Positions 17,160 to 26,314 of a stretch of 61,189 nt of DNA are shown here, one piece after another (positions within the stretch are counted from its first letter, which is position 1; each line of letters opens with the position of its first letter). The notes under the pieces are model-generated. The model made no database searches. It was not told the DNA's origin and worked only from the letters and a program-made list of their open reading frames with translations. The DNA comes from JANRKN01 sp033763435 (GTDB taxonomy: Bacteria > Planctomycetota > Phycisphaerae > Phycisphaerales > UBA1924), in assembly GCA_033763435.1 (NCBI GenBank), contig JANRKN010000067.1, positions 1 to 61,189 of the forward strand, in the 5' to 3' direction. The position numbers and the translations under genes were made by a program.

Positions 17160-17585
17160 ATGCTCCGAAGCTTCGCCCTCGTCGCGATCCTCTGCCTCGC
17201 CGGCTGCGCCTCCAAGCCGGCGCCCGTCCCGTACGCGCGCGCCTTCCCCGACGACGCGCCCCGCGCCGAGACGCTCAACATCCAGATCTTCCAGCGCGAA
17301 ACCTCCGTCCTGCTCACCAACACCACCGCGCGCGCCTTCGGCCCCTCGACGCTCTGGCTCAACATGCGCTTCTCGCGCCCGCTCCCGTCCCTCGCGGTCG
17401 GCCAGACCGTCGAGCTCGCCCTCAGGGATTTCCGCGACGAGTTCCAGGACGAGTTCCGCGGCGGGGGCTTCTTCGCCTCCGAAGTTCCCGAGCGCCTGGT
17501 CTCGGCCCACCTCCAGCCCGGCTCAGACCAGAACCCCGGCGCGCCCCTCCTCGGGCTCGTCGTTGTCGTCAACCCCGCCGAGTGA
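17160..17585 (+). CDS. Lipoprotein of unknown function
   Basis: 141 residues. The N-terminus MLRSFALVAILCLAGCAS is a lipoprotein signal with lipobox LAGC. The mature part (about 125 residues) reads like a single beta-sandwich domain (LNIQIFQRETSVLLTNTTAR; STLWLNMRF). No family recognised. TATGCT lies 6 nt before the ATG, so the mRNA may be leaderless. The stop is 9 nt before the PIG-L deacetylase start, suggesting one transcript. Confidence 0.75.
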   Translation: MLRSFALVAILCLAGCASKPAPVPYARAFPDDAPRAETLNIQIFQRETSVLLTNTTARAFGPSTLWLNMRFSRPLPSLAVGQTVELALRDFRDEFQDEFRGGGFFASEVPERLVSAHLQPGSDQNPGAPLLGLVVVVNPAE

Positions 17586-17594
17586 GGACCACCC

Positions 17595-18431
17595 ATGGCG
17601 CGCATCATCGTCTTCGGGCCGCACCCGGACGATCAGGAAATCGGCATGGGCGGCACGATCGCGCGCCTCGCTGACCAGGGCCACGACGTGCTCATCGTCG
17701 ATGTCACCGACGGCTCGCCCACACCCAAGGGCGACCGCGCTTCGCGACTGGTCGAGGCCCAGCGCGCGCTCGAGGCGCTCCAGCCCCGGTCGGGCTCATC
17801 GGGCGCCGGAAAGCCTCAGATCCGGCGCATCCTGCTCGACCTGAAGAACCGCGAGGTCGAGCACACGCTCGCCGCCCGGCATCTTTTCGCGGGCGCGATC
17901 CGCGCGCACCAGGCCTCGGTGGTCTTCGCGCCGCACTGGGAAGACGCGCACCCCGACCACCGCGCCGTGACGCGCATCGCCGAGGACGCGCGCTTTGACG
18001 CGAAGCTGACCAAGGTCACGATGCCCGTGCCGCCCGGGTTCACCGAGATCGGCCCGCCGATCTATCCCAAGTGGTTCTTCTACTACGACGTCTCGCACCT
18101 TCGGCGCTTCGCGCAGCCGGACTTCGTGCTCGACATCACGGGCTATGAACGCCAGAAGCAGGCCGCGGTGCTGGCGTACCGCTCGCAATTCGGCCCGTTC
18201 GACAGTCAGGGCGGCTTTGCGCAGGGCGACCCCAAAGGCCCGCCCGTCGCCAACCAGCCCCATCCGGGAAGTCCCGATCCAGGAAAGCTCGTCTCGACCG
18301 ACTTCCCCGAGCGTCTGCTCGCCTATGCGACCTATTTCGGCTCGCGCATCGGCGTGAAGTTCGGCGAGGGTTTCTGGTCGCGCGAGCCCCTAGGCTTCGC
18401 GGGCCTTGACGGTCTCGTGGGCCTGACCTGA
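17595..18431 (+). CDS. PIG-L/LmbE-family deacetylase
   Basis: 278 residues. Zinc-dependent N-deacetylase fold that removes acetyl groups from GlcNAc conjugates; BshB in bacillithiol synthesis is one member. The zinc motif PHPDDQEIGMGG is at residues 9-20 and the second motif HPDHRAV lies near residue 120; the aspartate after PHPD is the likely base. The C-terminal third (FFYYDVSHLRRFAQPDFVLD; the Arg-Gln-Lys after ITGYE) matches the BshB1-like subgroup and ends in RIGVKFGEGFWSREPL, typical of that group. The bacillithiol partners bshA and bshC are not in the window, so the substrate stays open. Confidence 0.88.
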   Translation: MARIIVFGPHPDDQEIGMGGTIARLADQGHDVLIVDVTDGSPTPKGDRASRLVEAQRALEALQPRSGSSGAGKPQIRRILLDLKNREVEHTLAARHLFAGAIRAHQASVVFAPHWEDAHPDHRAVTRIAEDARFDAKLTKVTMPVPPGFTEIGPPIYPKWFFYYDVSHLRRFAQPDFVLDITGYERQKQAAVLAYRSQFGPFDSQGGFAQGDPKGPPVANQPHPGSPDPGKLVSTDFPERLLAYATYFGSRIGVKFGEGFWSREPLGFAGLDGLVGLT

Positions 18432-18461
18432 TCCCTCCCGAACTCGCGCGAGTTTCTTCCC

Positions 18462-19895
18462 GTGACGCCGACGGCCGAGCTGCTCATCCCCGAGGTCATC
18501 GAGCTTGTCCGCGCGGGCGCCTATCCCGACCTGCGCGACGCGCTGCACCACGTCCCCGCCGCGGACGTGGCCGACATTCTCTCGGAGCTTGAGCCCGCCG
18601 ACGCCGCGGTGTGCTTTCGCGTGCTGCAGCACGACGACGCGGGTCTGGTCTTCTCGTACCTCGAGCAGGAAAAGCAGGAGCGTCTGGTCGCGGCGCTGGG
18701 CACGGTGGACTCCGCGGCCGTCTTTGAGGGCATGCCCGTCGACGACCGCGCCCGCGTCCTCGACGAACTGCCCGCGCCCGTCGCCGAGCGCATCGTCGCG
18801 AGCCTCAGCCCCGAGTCGCGCAAGCAGACGCAGGCGATCCTCGGCTACCCGCCCCGCACCGTGGGCCGACTGATGACGCCCGATTATGTCTCGGTCCGCC
18901 CGGGCTGGACGGTCGCGCAGGCGCTCGAGCACATCCGCAAGCGAGGGCGCGACGCCGAGACGATCAACGTCGTCTATGTCGCGGACGAATCGGGCAAGCT
19001 CATCGACGACATCCGCCTGCGCCAGCTCATTTTCGCTGAGCCGACCGAGGCGGTGTCGGGCCTGATGAACGGCACGTTCTACGCCCTCCGCGCCGACCAG
19101 CCCCAGCACGAGGCCGTGGAACTGCTCAAGCGCTACGACCGGACCGCGCTGCCCGTGGTCGATTCCCGCGGCAACCTCATCGGCATCGTCACCCACGACG
19201 ACCTGGCCGACGTCGCCGAGCAGGAAGCCACCGAAGACATCCAGAAGGTCGGCGGCGTCTCGGCCCTCGAGGAATCCTTCGCCGACGCGCCGATCCTCAC
19301 CCTCGTGAAGAAGCGCGCCCCCTGGCTTGCGCTGCTCTTCTGCTCCGAACTGCTCACCAGCAACACGCTGCGCTACTTCGACGATGAGATCGCCAAGCTC
19401 GTGGTCCTCTCGGCCTTTGTGCCCGCGATCATTTCTTCGGGCGGAAACTCCGGCTCACAGGCTTCAACGCTGGTCATCCGCGCGCTCGCGCTGGGCGAGG
19501 TGCGTCTGAGCGACTGGTGGAAAGTCTTCCGGCGCGAGGTGCTCGTCGCGGGCGCGCTCGGGCTCATCATCGGCGGCCTGGGCTTCTTCCGCGTCTGGCT
19601 CTGGGGCGTGCTGGGCTGGTGGACCGAGACCCGCACCGGGCCCGACGGCTCGATCATCACCGACACCAGCGTCCAGCAGCACTACGTGCAGCTCGCGACG
19701 ACGATCTCGCTCAGCCTCGTGGGCGTTGTCGTCTGGGGCTCGCTGATGGGTGCGATGCTCCCGTTCCTGCTCAAGCGCTGCAAGCTCGACCCGGCTGGCT
19801 CGTCGACGCCCTTCGTCGCGACGCTTGTCGACGTGACGGGCATCGTGATCTACTTCACCGTCGCGATCACGGTCCTCCGCGGCACGCTGCTCTGA
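18462..19895 (+). CDS. mgtE: Magnesium transporter MgtE
   Basis: 477 residues from GTG 18462. Magnesium channel with a cytoplasmic sensor. Residues about 10-125 form the MgtE N-domain (helical repeats such as LHHVPAADVADILSELEPAD), about 130-245 are two CBS domains (RLMTPDYVSVRPGWTVAQAL; ALPVVDSRGNLIGIVTHDDL) and 270-477 are five membrane helices. The pore signature SGGNSGSQASTLVIRALALG is intact. Length is normal. Unlike many bacterial mgtE genes, no leader long enough for a magnesium riboswitch is present: only 30 nt separate it from the deacetylase gene. Confidence 0.95.
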   Translation: MTPTAELLIPEVIELVRAGAYPDLRDALHHVPAADVADILSELEPADAAVCFRVLQHDDAGLVFSYLEQEKQERLVAALGTVDSAAVFEGMPVDDRARVLDELPAPVAERIVASLSPESRKQTQAILGYPPRTVGRLMTPDYVSVRPGWTVAQALEHIRKRGRDAETINVVYVADESGKLIDDIRLRQLIFAEPTEAVSGLMNGTFYALRADQPQHEAVELLKRYDRTALPVVDSRGNLIGIVTHDDLADVAEQEATEDIQKVGGVSALEESFADAPILTLVKKRAPWLALLFCSELLTSNTLRYFDDEIAKLVVLSAFVPAIISSGGNSGSQASTLVIRALALGEVRLSDWWKVFRREVLVAGALGLIIGGLGFFRVWLWGVLGWWTETRTGPDGSIITDTSVQQHYVQLATTISLSLVGVVVWGSLMGAMLPFLLKRCKLDPAGSSTPFVATLVDVTGIVIYFTVAITVLRGTLL

Positions 19896-19898
19896 CGC

Positions 19899-21749
19899 TC
19901 ACTTCCGCGCCGAGAGCGCTTCGAGGCTCCGCAGCGTTTCGTCCAGCGCGATCAGCCCCATCGCGGTCGCCTCGACGCCGATCTTCTGATCCCACACCGC
20001 CGCGCGCAGCCCGCCCATCGCCCGCTCGCGCGAGGTGTACATCCACGCGACGCTCTCGTCGGCCGTGAGCTGGCGGAGGAACCTCGCGCCCGCCAGCGCC
20101 CGCAGCAGCCGCCGGGGCGCCTCGCTTGCGGGCGTGATCCGTTCCTGACGCAGCGCCCAAGCCATGAGTGCGATCCCGCGTGCGCTCTGCGCCGTGGGCA
20201 ACGGCATGCGCGAGCGCACGAACACGATCCCGCCTGCAAGGTCCGGCCCGTCGAGCCCGGTGTCCTCGGGCGTGAGCTGGAAGGTCTCGAGCGCGTCACG
20301 GACGGTGACGATCGCCGTCGACGCGCCCCCGGAACGGCCGACCGAGTCTCCGCGCACGTCCTCGTCGGCCCATGCGAGGAACGGCATGTGCGCCACCAGC
20401 CTCGCGTCGGGCGTGTTCGCGAAGACCCAGCGCACGCTGGCCTCGCCCACGCGCGCGCCGGTCAGGCGATCTCCGCGCGTCAGGCCCCACGCGACCAGCC
20501 CCCACATGGGCTCGGGCACGCGCGCAAGCGCGCCGCGTTCGCCCACCACCTGCGCCAGCTGCGCCTGCGCCCGCGCTACGTCCGCACGCAGCTCCACGGG
20601 CGCCGAGGTTCCCGCGGGCGTCAGCTCCGCGATCGCGCCCAGGTACATCGCCAGCGTCGGCGCGTCCCACGCGGGCTGGTCGGCGTTGGGCACCGTGAGG
20701 CCTTCGAGGATCTTCTGCGCCACGGCCTGCCGTCCGTGCCGCGCGAGCGCGAACGCCACGATCGATCGTTCAAACGCCCCGCGTTCGCTCGGCGCAACCT
20801 CGCCCGTCACCGGGTTCAGCACGCCCAGCCCGGCCTGCGCCTCACTCTGCCCCACGCGCCGGACCAAATGCTCGGCCAGCATCGCCGCCGCGGCGCGCAG
20901 ACCCTGAGTGTTCATCTCTTCCTGCGCGATCAGCCGCCCGCCCCGCAGCGTGAACGTCGGCGTCCGCCCCGGGCCAAGCTGCACGAGGTGCGCGACGCGG
21001 AAGCGGAACATCCGCGCGCCGAGCTTGTCGCGCACGCTCGCGGGCTGCGCGTCCTTGTTCTCGCTCAGCGCCAGCGCCACGTCGCCCGAGGCGCGGCCCT
21101 GCGCCACCGCGAGCGCCTGCCCGGGCATCTGGCCCGCTGCGAGCATTGACGCAGGGAACACCGCCTCGAGCTTGTCGCCGATCCGCACCGCGACGCCATC
21201 CAGCCCCGGCGCGAGCGTCAGGTCCGCCTCGGCCAGCGTCATCGGCTCGATCGGCACCAAAGGCCCGGCCAGCTCAAGCGAGATCGTCAGCTCCCGCGCC
21301 TGCGCGCGAAGCTGCTCTTCCTCCATCAGCCCCCGCTGCACAGGCAGGCGCGCGCGGGCTTCCTTGATCGCGCGTGCGGTCGCCTCGCGCAGTACATCCA
21401 GGGCCGGCGCGTCCGCGGGCGCATCCGCCGGCATCATCGCCCAGCCGCGCCCGACGATCTCGCCCGCGAGCCGAAGCGTGACGAACGCGCCCGTCGCGCT
21501 GGCGGGCGGTTCACCGGGGCCCGAAACCTCGAGCGCCCGCACCCACGCCTCCGCGCGGTTGAACGCTCGGATCGCCTCCGCGGGCGGCACGCCCAGATCG
21601 GGCGAGAGGTCGGATGGCGCCGCCGCCTTGGGCGGTTCCGGGGGCGGTTCAGCCTGCGGTACCTGGGCCAGCGCGAAGGCGCCGAAGTTTATGGCGGCAA
21701 GTCCGAGAATCATGGTTCGCACGAGCCCGGCCCCTGTGCCCGCGGGCAT
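19899..21749 (-). CDS. Large secreted/periplasmic protein, unknown function
   Basis: About 616 residues from ATG 21749 (ATG 21713 is an alternative; the frame is open to 22265 but the upstream part looks random). A signal peptide (TMILGLAAINFGAFALAQ) is followed by a Pro/Ala-rich linker and an alpha/beta region (GAFVTLRLAGEIVGRGWAMM). The second half is Ala-rich and helical, with repeating units such as GLVAWGLTRGDRLTGARVGE and GIALMAWALRQERITPASEA, recalling alpha/alpha-toroid or TPR-like scaffolds. No catalytic motif seen. It is convergent with mgtE, the stops lying 3 nt apart. Confidence 0.65.
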   Translation of the reverse strand: MPAGTGAGLVRTMILGLAAINFGAFALAQVPQAEPPPEPPKAAAPSDLSPDLGVPPAEAIRAFNRAEAWVRALEVSGPGEPPASATGAFVTLRLAGEIVGRGWAMMPADAPADAPALDVLREATARAIKEARARLPVQRGLMEEEQLRAQARELTISLELAGPLVPIEPMTLAEADLTLAPGLDGVAVRIGDKLEAVFPASMLAAGQMPGQALAVAQGRASGDVALALSENKDAQPASVRDKLGARMFRFRVAHLVQLGPGRTPTFTLRGGRLIAQEEMNTQGLRAAAAMLAEHLVRRVGQSEAQAGLGVLNPVTGEVAPSERGAFERSIVAFALARHGRQAVAQKILEGLTVPNADQPAWDAPTLAMYLGAIAELTPAGTSAPVELRADVARAQAQLAQVVGERGALARVPEPMWGLVAWGLTRGDRLTGARVGEASVRWVFANTPDARLVAHMPFLAWADEDVRGDSVGRSGGASTAIVTVRDALETFQLTPEDTGLDGPDLAGGIVFVRSRMPLPTAQSARGIALMAWALRQERITPASEAPRRLLRALAGARFLRQLTADESVAWMYTSRERAMGGLRAAVWDQKIGVEATAMGLIALDETLRSLEALSARK

Positions 21750-21957
21750 CGGCGTGGTGTTTCCGCAACGCCCGTTGATGCACCGACGCAACCGCGCGGG
21801 GACCGCACAGCGTACCGACGTCAGACGTCCCAGAAAACCGTGCACCGGAACCGCGGGCGCGGGTTCGGGCCCGTGCAGGGCTCGCCCGCCCGACTGGCAC
21901 AGCGCTCGCATTCCTGTTCCCGCGGGAGCGGGGCACAACTCAAGACAGGAACCACCC

Positions 21958-22047
21958 ATGGCCGCTGTCAAAAGCCTCATCGTCATCTCGGAGATGCACC
22001 GCAAGGTTGGCCTGCTCGTGCTGCTGAGCTTCCTGGCCATGTGCTGA
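21958..22047 (+). CDS. 29-residue hydrophobic small protein (candidate)
   Basis: ATG 21958 has AGGA 7 nt upstream. The peptide is MAAVKSLIVISEMHRK followed by VGLLVLLSFLAMC: a short basic/amphipathic start and one likely membrane helix. Too short for family assignment. Support comes from the ribosome-binding site, the hairpin directly before it and the terminator 200 nt after it. It could be a membrane microprotein or a leader peptide. Confidence 0.4.
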   Translation: MAAVKSLIVISEMHRKVGLLVLLSFLAMC

Positions 22048-22248
22048 ACCCGTTCGCTGAGTCTCTTCGCCATTGACGGACACGGTACCGGTCCCCGAGC
22101 CGATCGGCACCCCGACCGCGTTTTCGAGAGTTCGGGCCTGTTGGGCATGTGGGCAGTTCGGCAGCCTTCCCGTCGCTCCGGGAACACCCAAGGCCAGCCG
22201 AAAGTCTGATCCGGGCCCCGCCTCTCGCCGTGCCGCCTCCGTCCCCAC

Positions 22249-22284
22249 CGCCCCCGGGCCCACACCCCGGGGGCGATGGTTTTT
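22249..22284 (+). terminator. Intrinsic terminator upstream of folP
   Basis: A perfect 10-bp stem CGCCCCCGGG / CCCGGGGGCG with loop CCCACAC, then ATGG and TTTTT. It ends any transcript from the small-ORF region just before the folP promoter. Confidence 0.75.
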
Positions 22285-22306
22285 GCGCCCCGCGTACGCT
22301 TCGTCC

Positions 22307-23182
22307 GTGCGCTGGCTCGCGTCCCACACCCGCTCGCTCACGCTCGACCGTCCCCGGGTCGTGGCGATTCTGAACCTCACGCCCGATTCCTTCGCGGGCG
22401 CGGGTCCTCACGACGATCCTGCGCGCGCCTGCGAGCTGGCCCTGCGCGCCCGTGAGGCGGGCGCCGACGCGCTCGACGTCGGGGGCGAATCGACGCGCCC
22501 GGGCGCCTCGCGCGTCTCTGAGGCCGAGCAGATCGCCCGCGTGGTCCCGGCGATCCGCGCGATGCGAGCCCAGCGCGCGCTCGACGCGGTCCCGATCTCG
22601 ATCGACACCACGCGCGCCTCGGTCGCGCTCGCGGCACTCGAGGCCGGCGCTGACGCGATCAACGACGTCTCGGGCGCAACCGAGGACGAGCAGCTCCTTT
22701 CCCTCGCGGCCACCCGCGGCGCGGGCCTGATCCTCATGCACCGCCTCGCGCCCCCCGATGCCGACCGCTACTCCGACCGCTACGACCGCCCGCCTCAGTA
22801 CGCCGACGTCGTGCGCGAAGTGGGGGCGTTCCTGACCTCGCGCGCCCACGCCGCCCTCGCCGCGGGCGTCGCGCGCGAGTCGATCGTCCTCGACCCGGGC
22901 CTGGGCTTCGGCAAGGACGTCGCGCAGAACCTCGCGCTGGTCCGTGGCACGCCGACGCTCGCCGCGCACGGCTTTCCGATCCTCTCGGCGCTGAGCCGCA
23001 AGTCGTTCGTCGGGCGCGTGGGCCTCGGGCGCGATTCCACCCCCGCCGAGCGTCTGGCGCCGACGCTCGCGCTCTCGGCGCTGCACCTCTCGCTGGGCGC
23101 ACGGCTGTTCCGCGTGCACGATGTCGCCGAGCACCGCGCCGCGCTCGATGCCGCGTGGGCCGTCATCGCGTCCGGGCCCTAA
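22307..23182 (+). CDS. folP: Dihydropteroate synthase
   Basis: 291 residues from GTG 22307. Joins p-aminobenzoate to dihydropterin pyrophosphate in folate synthesis. TIM-barrel motifs are all present: AILNLTPDSFAGAG, DVGGESTRPGA, ISIDTTRASVALAAL, AINDVSGA, LDPGLGFGKD and LSRKSFVGR (the SRK phosphate/pABA loop). The upstream open frame (to 22073) crosses a strong terminator and is not family-like. TACGCT lies 6 nt before the GTG, consistent with a leaderless message. Length is normal (270-290). Confidence 0.94.
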   Translation: MRWLASHTRSLTLDRPRVVAILNLTPDSFAGAGPHDDPARACELALRAREAGADALDVGGESTRPGASRVSEAEQIARVVPAIRAMRAQRALDAVPISIDTTRASVALAALEAGADAINDVSGATEDEQLLSLAATRGAGLILMHRLAPPDADRYSDRYDRPPQYADVVREVGAFLTSRAHAALAAGVARESIVLDPGLGFGKDVAQNLALVRGTPTLAAHGFPILSALSRKSFVGRVGLGRDSTPAERLAPTLALSALHLSLGARLFRVHDVAEHRAALDAAWAVIASGP

Positions 23183-23376
23183 CGGACGCGCCCGTCCGGT
23201 GCTTCGGATTTCGCGCGCGGGGCGGTGGATGCCCGCGCGGGCCAAGTCCATATCATCGCCCGCTGCGGGAAACCGCCAAGCAACCTCGCGGGCGCGACCG
23301 GCATCTGAAGGATCAGGCCGAAGCACCGCGAGAACCTGTGCCCGCGCCCACCGGCCCACGCTTCAGGAGTCTCATC

Positions 23377-23709
23377 ATGGCCAACGCTCACGTCAAAGAG
23401 TTCACCGACGCCAACTTCGACGCCGAAGTCCTCGGCTCGTCCGAGCCCGTGCTCGTCGACTTCTGGGCCGAATGGTGCGGCCCGTGCCGGATGCTCGCGC
23501 CCACGATCGACGCCGTCGCTGAGACCTACCACGGCAAGGCCAAGGTCGGCAAGGTCGATGTCGACTCCAACCGCGCGATCTCCGTGAAGTTCGGCATCAC
23601 CGCGATCCCCACCGTCATCATCTTCAAGGGCGGCCAGATCGCCAAGAAGTTCGTGGGCCTGGCGCGCAAGGAAGACCTCGCCGCCGCCCTCGACGCCGCC
23701 GCGAAGTAA
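23377..23709 (+). CDS. trxA: Thioredoxin
   Basis: 110 residues from ATG 23377 with AGGAG 8 nt upstream. General cytoplasmic protein disulfide reductase. Active site WCGPC gives C34 and C37; the cis-Pro loop AIPTVIIFKGG and the buried Asp (VDFWAEW) are present. Standard length. The frame is open further upstream but the ribosome-binding site fixes this start. It is alone in its transcription unit as far as can be seen; folP ends 194 nt upstream. Confidence 0.96.
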   Translation: MANAHVKEFTDANFDAEVLGSSEPVLVDFWAEWCGPCRMLAPTIDAVAETYHGKAKVGKVDVDSNRAISVKFGITAIPTVIIFKGGQIAKKFVGLARKEDLAAALDAAAK

Positions 23710-23844
23710 ACGCGTCCCGGCCCCGACCGGCCCCGCTCCCCGAGTTTTCCCCTCGTTTACCCGCGTCCGCCCGTCCGCCGAGCCGGCTTTCCCCGGCCCG
23801 GGATGGGCGGATGCTTTTGGGGCTCAGCCCCGGTATCGTCAGGC

Positions 23845-24891
23845 ATGGCTCAGCCCGCGTCCAAGTCGTCCTCCCGTCTGCGTTGCGGCGTCGTTGGCGT
23901 CGGACGCATGGGCCAGCACCACGCCCGCGTCTATCACCAGCTCCCCGACACCGAGCTGGTCGGCGTCGTCGACGCCAACCCCGCGCGCAGGCAGGAGATC
24001 GCCGACAAGTTCGAGACCCGGGCGTTCGGTGATGTGCAGGAGCTCATCGCCGCGGGGGTGCAGGCCGTCTCGATCGCGGTGCCCACGAGCTATCACTTCG
24101 CGGCCGCGGAGCCCCTGCTCAAGGCCGGCATCGCCTGCCTGATCGAAAAACCCCTCGCGGGCGACGTCGCGACCGCACGCAAGCTCAAGGACCTGGCCGA
24201 GTCGACCCGTTCGTGCCTGATGGTCGGGCACATCGAGCGGTTCAACCCGATCATGCGCGCGATGCAGAAGGCGACCGCCTCGGGCCCGCCGATCGTGCCG
24301 CGGTTCATCGAGGTCCACCGCGTGAGCCCGATGACGTTCCGCTCGGTGGACGTGGGCGTCGTGCTGGACATGATGATCCACGACCTGGACGTGGTGCTGA
24401 TGCTGATGGGCGGGCAGGAGCCCGACGAGATCCAGGCCTCGGGCGTGGCGGTGATCACCGAGCACGAGGACCTGTGCAACGCGCGGCTGACCTTCCGCCG
24501 GCCTCAGGGCACGTGCGTTGCGAACGTCACCGCCTCGCGCCTGGCGCTCAAGACCGAGCGCGTCACGCGCATCACGGGCGAGAACGCCTATATCAAGATC
24601 GACTACGGCGCCAAGGCCGGCACGCTCATCCGCCGCACCGCCAACGAGCTGCAGATGCGCGAAGTCCGCGAGCTGCTGCGTCAGGGCGTGGACCTGACGA
24701 GCCTCAAGTGGCACGACCTGGTCAACGTCGAGCCGCTGATCGTCGACGACGCCGAGCCGATCAAGGAAGAGATTCTCTCGTTCCTGGAGGCGGTGCGGAC
24801 GGGCTCGCGCCCGGCGATCGACGCCGAGGCCGGGTTTGTGAACGTCCGGACCGCCCAGCGGATCGTCGAGACGCTTCGCGCGACGATGTAA
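23845..24891 (+). CDS. Gfo/Idh/MocA-family NAD(P)-dependent oxidoreductase
   Basis: 348 residues. The N-terminal Rossmann domain has GVVGVGRMGQHHARVY, VVDANPARRQEIADKF and the EKP signature (LIEKPLAGDVATA). The C-terminal alpha/beta domain has IHDLDVVLMLMG, with the conserved His of the active site region. Members act on sugars, sugar nucleotides or inositols, and the close resemblance of VGHIERFNPIMRAM to the UDP-N-acetylglucosamine 3-dehydrogenase group makes a nucleotide-sugar substrate plausible, not proven. TATCGT lies 5 nt before the ATG and there is no Shine-Dalgarno, so the mRNA is probably leaderless. Confidence 0.88.
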   Translation: MAQPASKSSSRLRCGVVGVGRMGQHHARVYHQLPDTELVGVVDANPARRQEIADKFETRAFGDVQELIAAGVQAVSIAVPTSYHFAAAEPLLKAGIACLIEKPLAGDVATARKLKDLAESTRSCLMVGHIERFNPIMRAMQKATASGPPIVPRFIEVHRVSPMTFRSVDVGVVLDMMIHDLDVVLMLMGGQEPDEIQASGVAVITEHEDLCNARLTFRRPQGTCVANVTASRLALKTERVTRITGENAYIKIDYGAKAGTLIRRTANELQMREVRELLRQGVDLTSLKWHDLVNVEPLIVDDAEPIKEEILSFLEAVRTGSRPAIDAEAGFVNVRTAQRIVETLRATM

Positions 24892-24910
24892 ACGGGCGAG
24901 ACGCGCAACG

Positions 24911-24941
24911 AAAAGAGCCCCGCGCTGTTCGTCGCGGGGCT
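24911..24941 (-). terminator. Intrinsic terminator of the HAF-repeat/dockerin gene
   Basis: A perfect 9-bp stem AGCCCCGCG / CGCGGGGCT (24916-24924, 24933-24941). Read on the minus strand it is followed by CTTTTCGTT. Confidence 0.85.
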
Positions 24942-24992
24942 CCGGAGGGTTGAGGCGGGGCTGTCCGAGCTCGGCCGCGCCCGTGGGTGTGT

Positions 24993-26270
24993 TCAGCAGC
25001 CCGAGGCGAAGGCCTGCACGAACGCGACGAAGTCGTCCGAGTCAACAAAGCCCGTGCCGTCGAAGTCGGCCGAGCGTGTGCAGCCCGCATCGGGCGAGCC
25101 GGGCGCATCGCACCCGAGCGTGAACTGCCCGACGAACGCGACGAAGTCGTCCGAGTCCAGAAAGCCCGAGCCGTCGAAGTCTGCAACGCACGCGGGGGCG
25201 AGCTGTGCGAGGAACGACTCAAGGAGCCCGTCGGGGTTGAGCGCCCGGCCCACGACGTACACGCCGTTGGGCGAAACTTCGGAGAGATCGATCAGGTCCC
25301 AGCCCGTGAGGTTGTTGCCCGCGGCGATGAGCTCATCGCGGAGCAGCGAGGCCTGTCCGTTGCGCCAGATCACGGGCTCGTCGCCCCCGATGCCGTCGAT
25401 GAACGCGACTCCGACGATGACCGAGCCGTCGCCGTTCGCGCCGAAGGCCGAGGCCGAGTCAAAGCCCTCGGGGACCGGCAGCAGCGACGCGGTGGTCTCG
25501 GTCCACACCGCGGCCTGGGGGCGCAGGGCGCTGTCGCGCACCTGGCCGACGAGCACCGCGCCGTCGGAACTCATCGCGATCACCGCCGCGTCGATCTCGG
25601 CGCCTGACGGAATGGGCAGGACGGTCATGTTCCCGGCGGCGTCCCACTTCACGGCTGAGAATTCCGAGCCCACCGAGAAGCCCGCGACGATCGAGCCATC
25701 GCCCGACACCGCGTTGGCGCGCGACTCATCATCGCCGGGGATCGCGCCCAGGTCCTGCCAGCCCGAGGCCTCGCTCCAGCGCGCGGCGCGGAAGGTGCCG
25801 TCCTCGATCCGCGAGAGCAGGCCCACGACGACCGAGCCGTCGTCAGAGGCGTCGGTGCCGGCGGTCGCGTCGTAGAGGTTCTCGTCGGGGATTTCGAGCC
25901 CCTGCGGTGCCGCGGGGGGTGAAAGACGGAACGCGAGCTGGGGCCCGGTGTTCTCGCCCGCGATCGTGAGGCCGTCGGGCGTGATCACGCGCGGGAACAC
26001 GCCCGAGCCGGGCGCGAGGCCGTCGAGCTGCGTGAGCCCGCCCGCGAGCGTCCAGCGGAAGCCGCGGAACCCGACGTTGGGGACGTACATGGAACCGACG
26101 GCGATGCCGTTGTTCGACACGCCGTAGACGTCCGTGAACGCGGGGTTTTGGGGCTCGTCGCCGGGCGGAAGGCCCAGCCGGTGGAAGACGGGCTGAGCAA
26201 GGGCGAGCGAGGACGCCACGGCGAGCGCCGCGATGAGCGCGGGAGCGCGGAGTTGGGCCGAACGGATCAT
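24993..26270 (-). CDS. Secreted HAF-repeat protein with C-terminal GC-type dockerin cassette
   Basis: 425 residues from ATG 26270, GGAG 8 nt upstream. A signal peptide (ALIAALAVASSLALAQ) is followed by six or so repeats of the extracellular HAF/kelch-like type: VYGVSNNGIAVGS, VSGDGSIVAGFSVG, MSSDGAVLVGQV, ANGDGSVIVGVAF, VSPNGVYVVGRAL. These build a beta-propeller-like exoprotein with no catalytic motif. The last 65 residues are two EF-hand-like motifs (ADFDGSGFLDSDDFVAFV and ADFDGTGFVDSDDFVAFV), each followed by a Phe/Cys-ending helix; four Cys. Same architecture as the gene at 42259. Divergent from a winged-helix regulator with a palindrome between them. Confidence 0.88.
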   Translation of the reverse strand: MIRSAQLRAPALIAALAVASSLALAQPVFHRLGLPPGDEPQNPAFTDVYGVSNNGIAVGSMYVPNVGFRGFRWTLAGGLTQLDGLAPGSGVFPRVITPDGLTIAGENTGPQLAFRLSPPAAPQGLEIPDENLYDATAGTDASDDGSVVVGLLSRIEDGTFRAARWSEASGWQDLGAIPGDDESRANAVSGDGSIVAGFSVGSEFSAVKWDAAGNMTVLPIPSGAEIDAAVIAMSSDGAVLVGQVRDSALRPQAAVWTETTASLLPVPEGFDSASAFGANGDGSVIVGVAFIDGIGGDEPVIWRNGQASLLRDELIAAGNNLTGWDLIDLSEVSPNGVYVVGRALNPDGLLESFLAQLAPACVADFDGSGFLDSDDFVAFVGQFTLGCDAPGSPDAGCTRSADFDGTGFVDSDDFVAFVQAFASGC

Positions 26271-26314
26271 GATCTCACTCCAGAGGCCGAGCGTGCGAAG
26301 AGCCCGGGTCGCCA

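Larger units (their letters stand above)
21750..22306. other. Intergenic region with a small ORF, a cruciform-like repeat and a terminator
   Basis: Contains a nested inverted repeat before the 29-codon ORF: outer arms TTCCTGT (21911-21917) and ACAGGAA (21945-21951), inner arms CCCGC and GCGGG around GGA. The small ORF and its terminator are listed separately. The rest (21752-21905 and 22048-22248) shows nothing I can name. Confidence 0.5.

Noticed and set aside
18432..18461. Magnesium riboswitch before mgtE
   Set aside because: Only 30 nt separate the genes, too short for an M-box or mgtA-type leader.
22073..22306. N-terminal extension of folP
   Set aside because: It includes a perfect terminator stem and no dihydropteroate synthase similarity.
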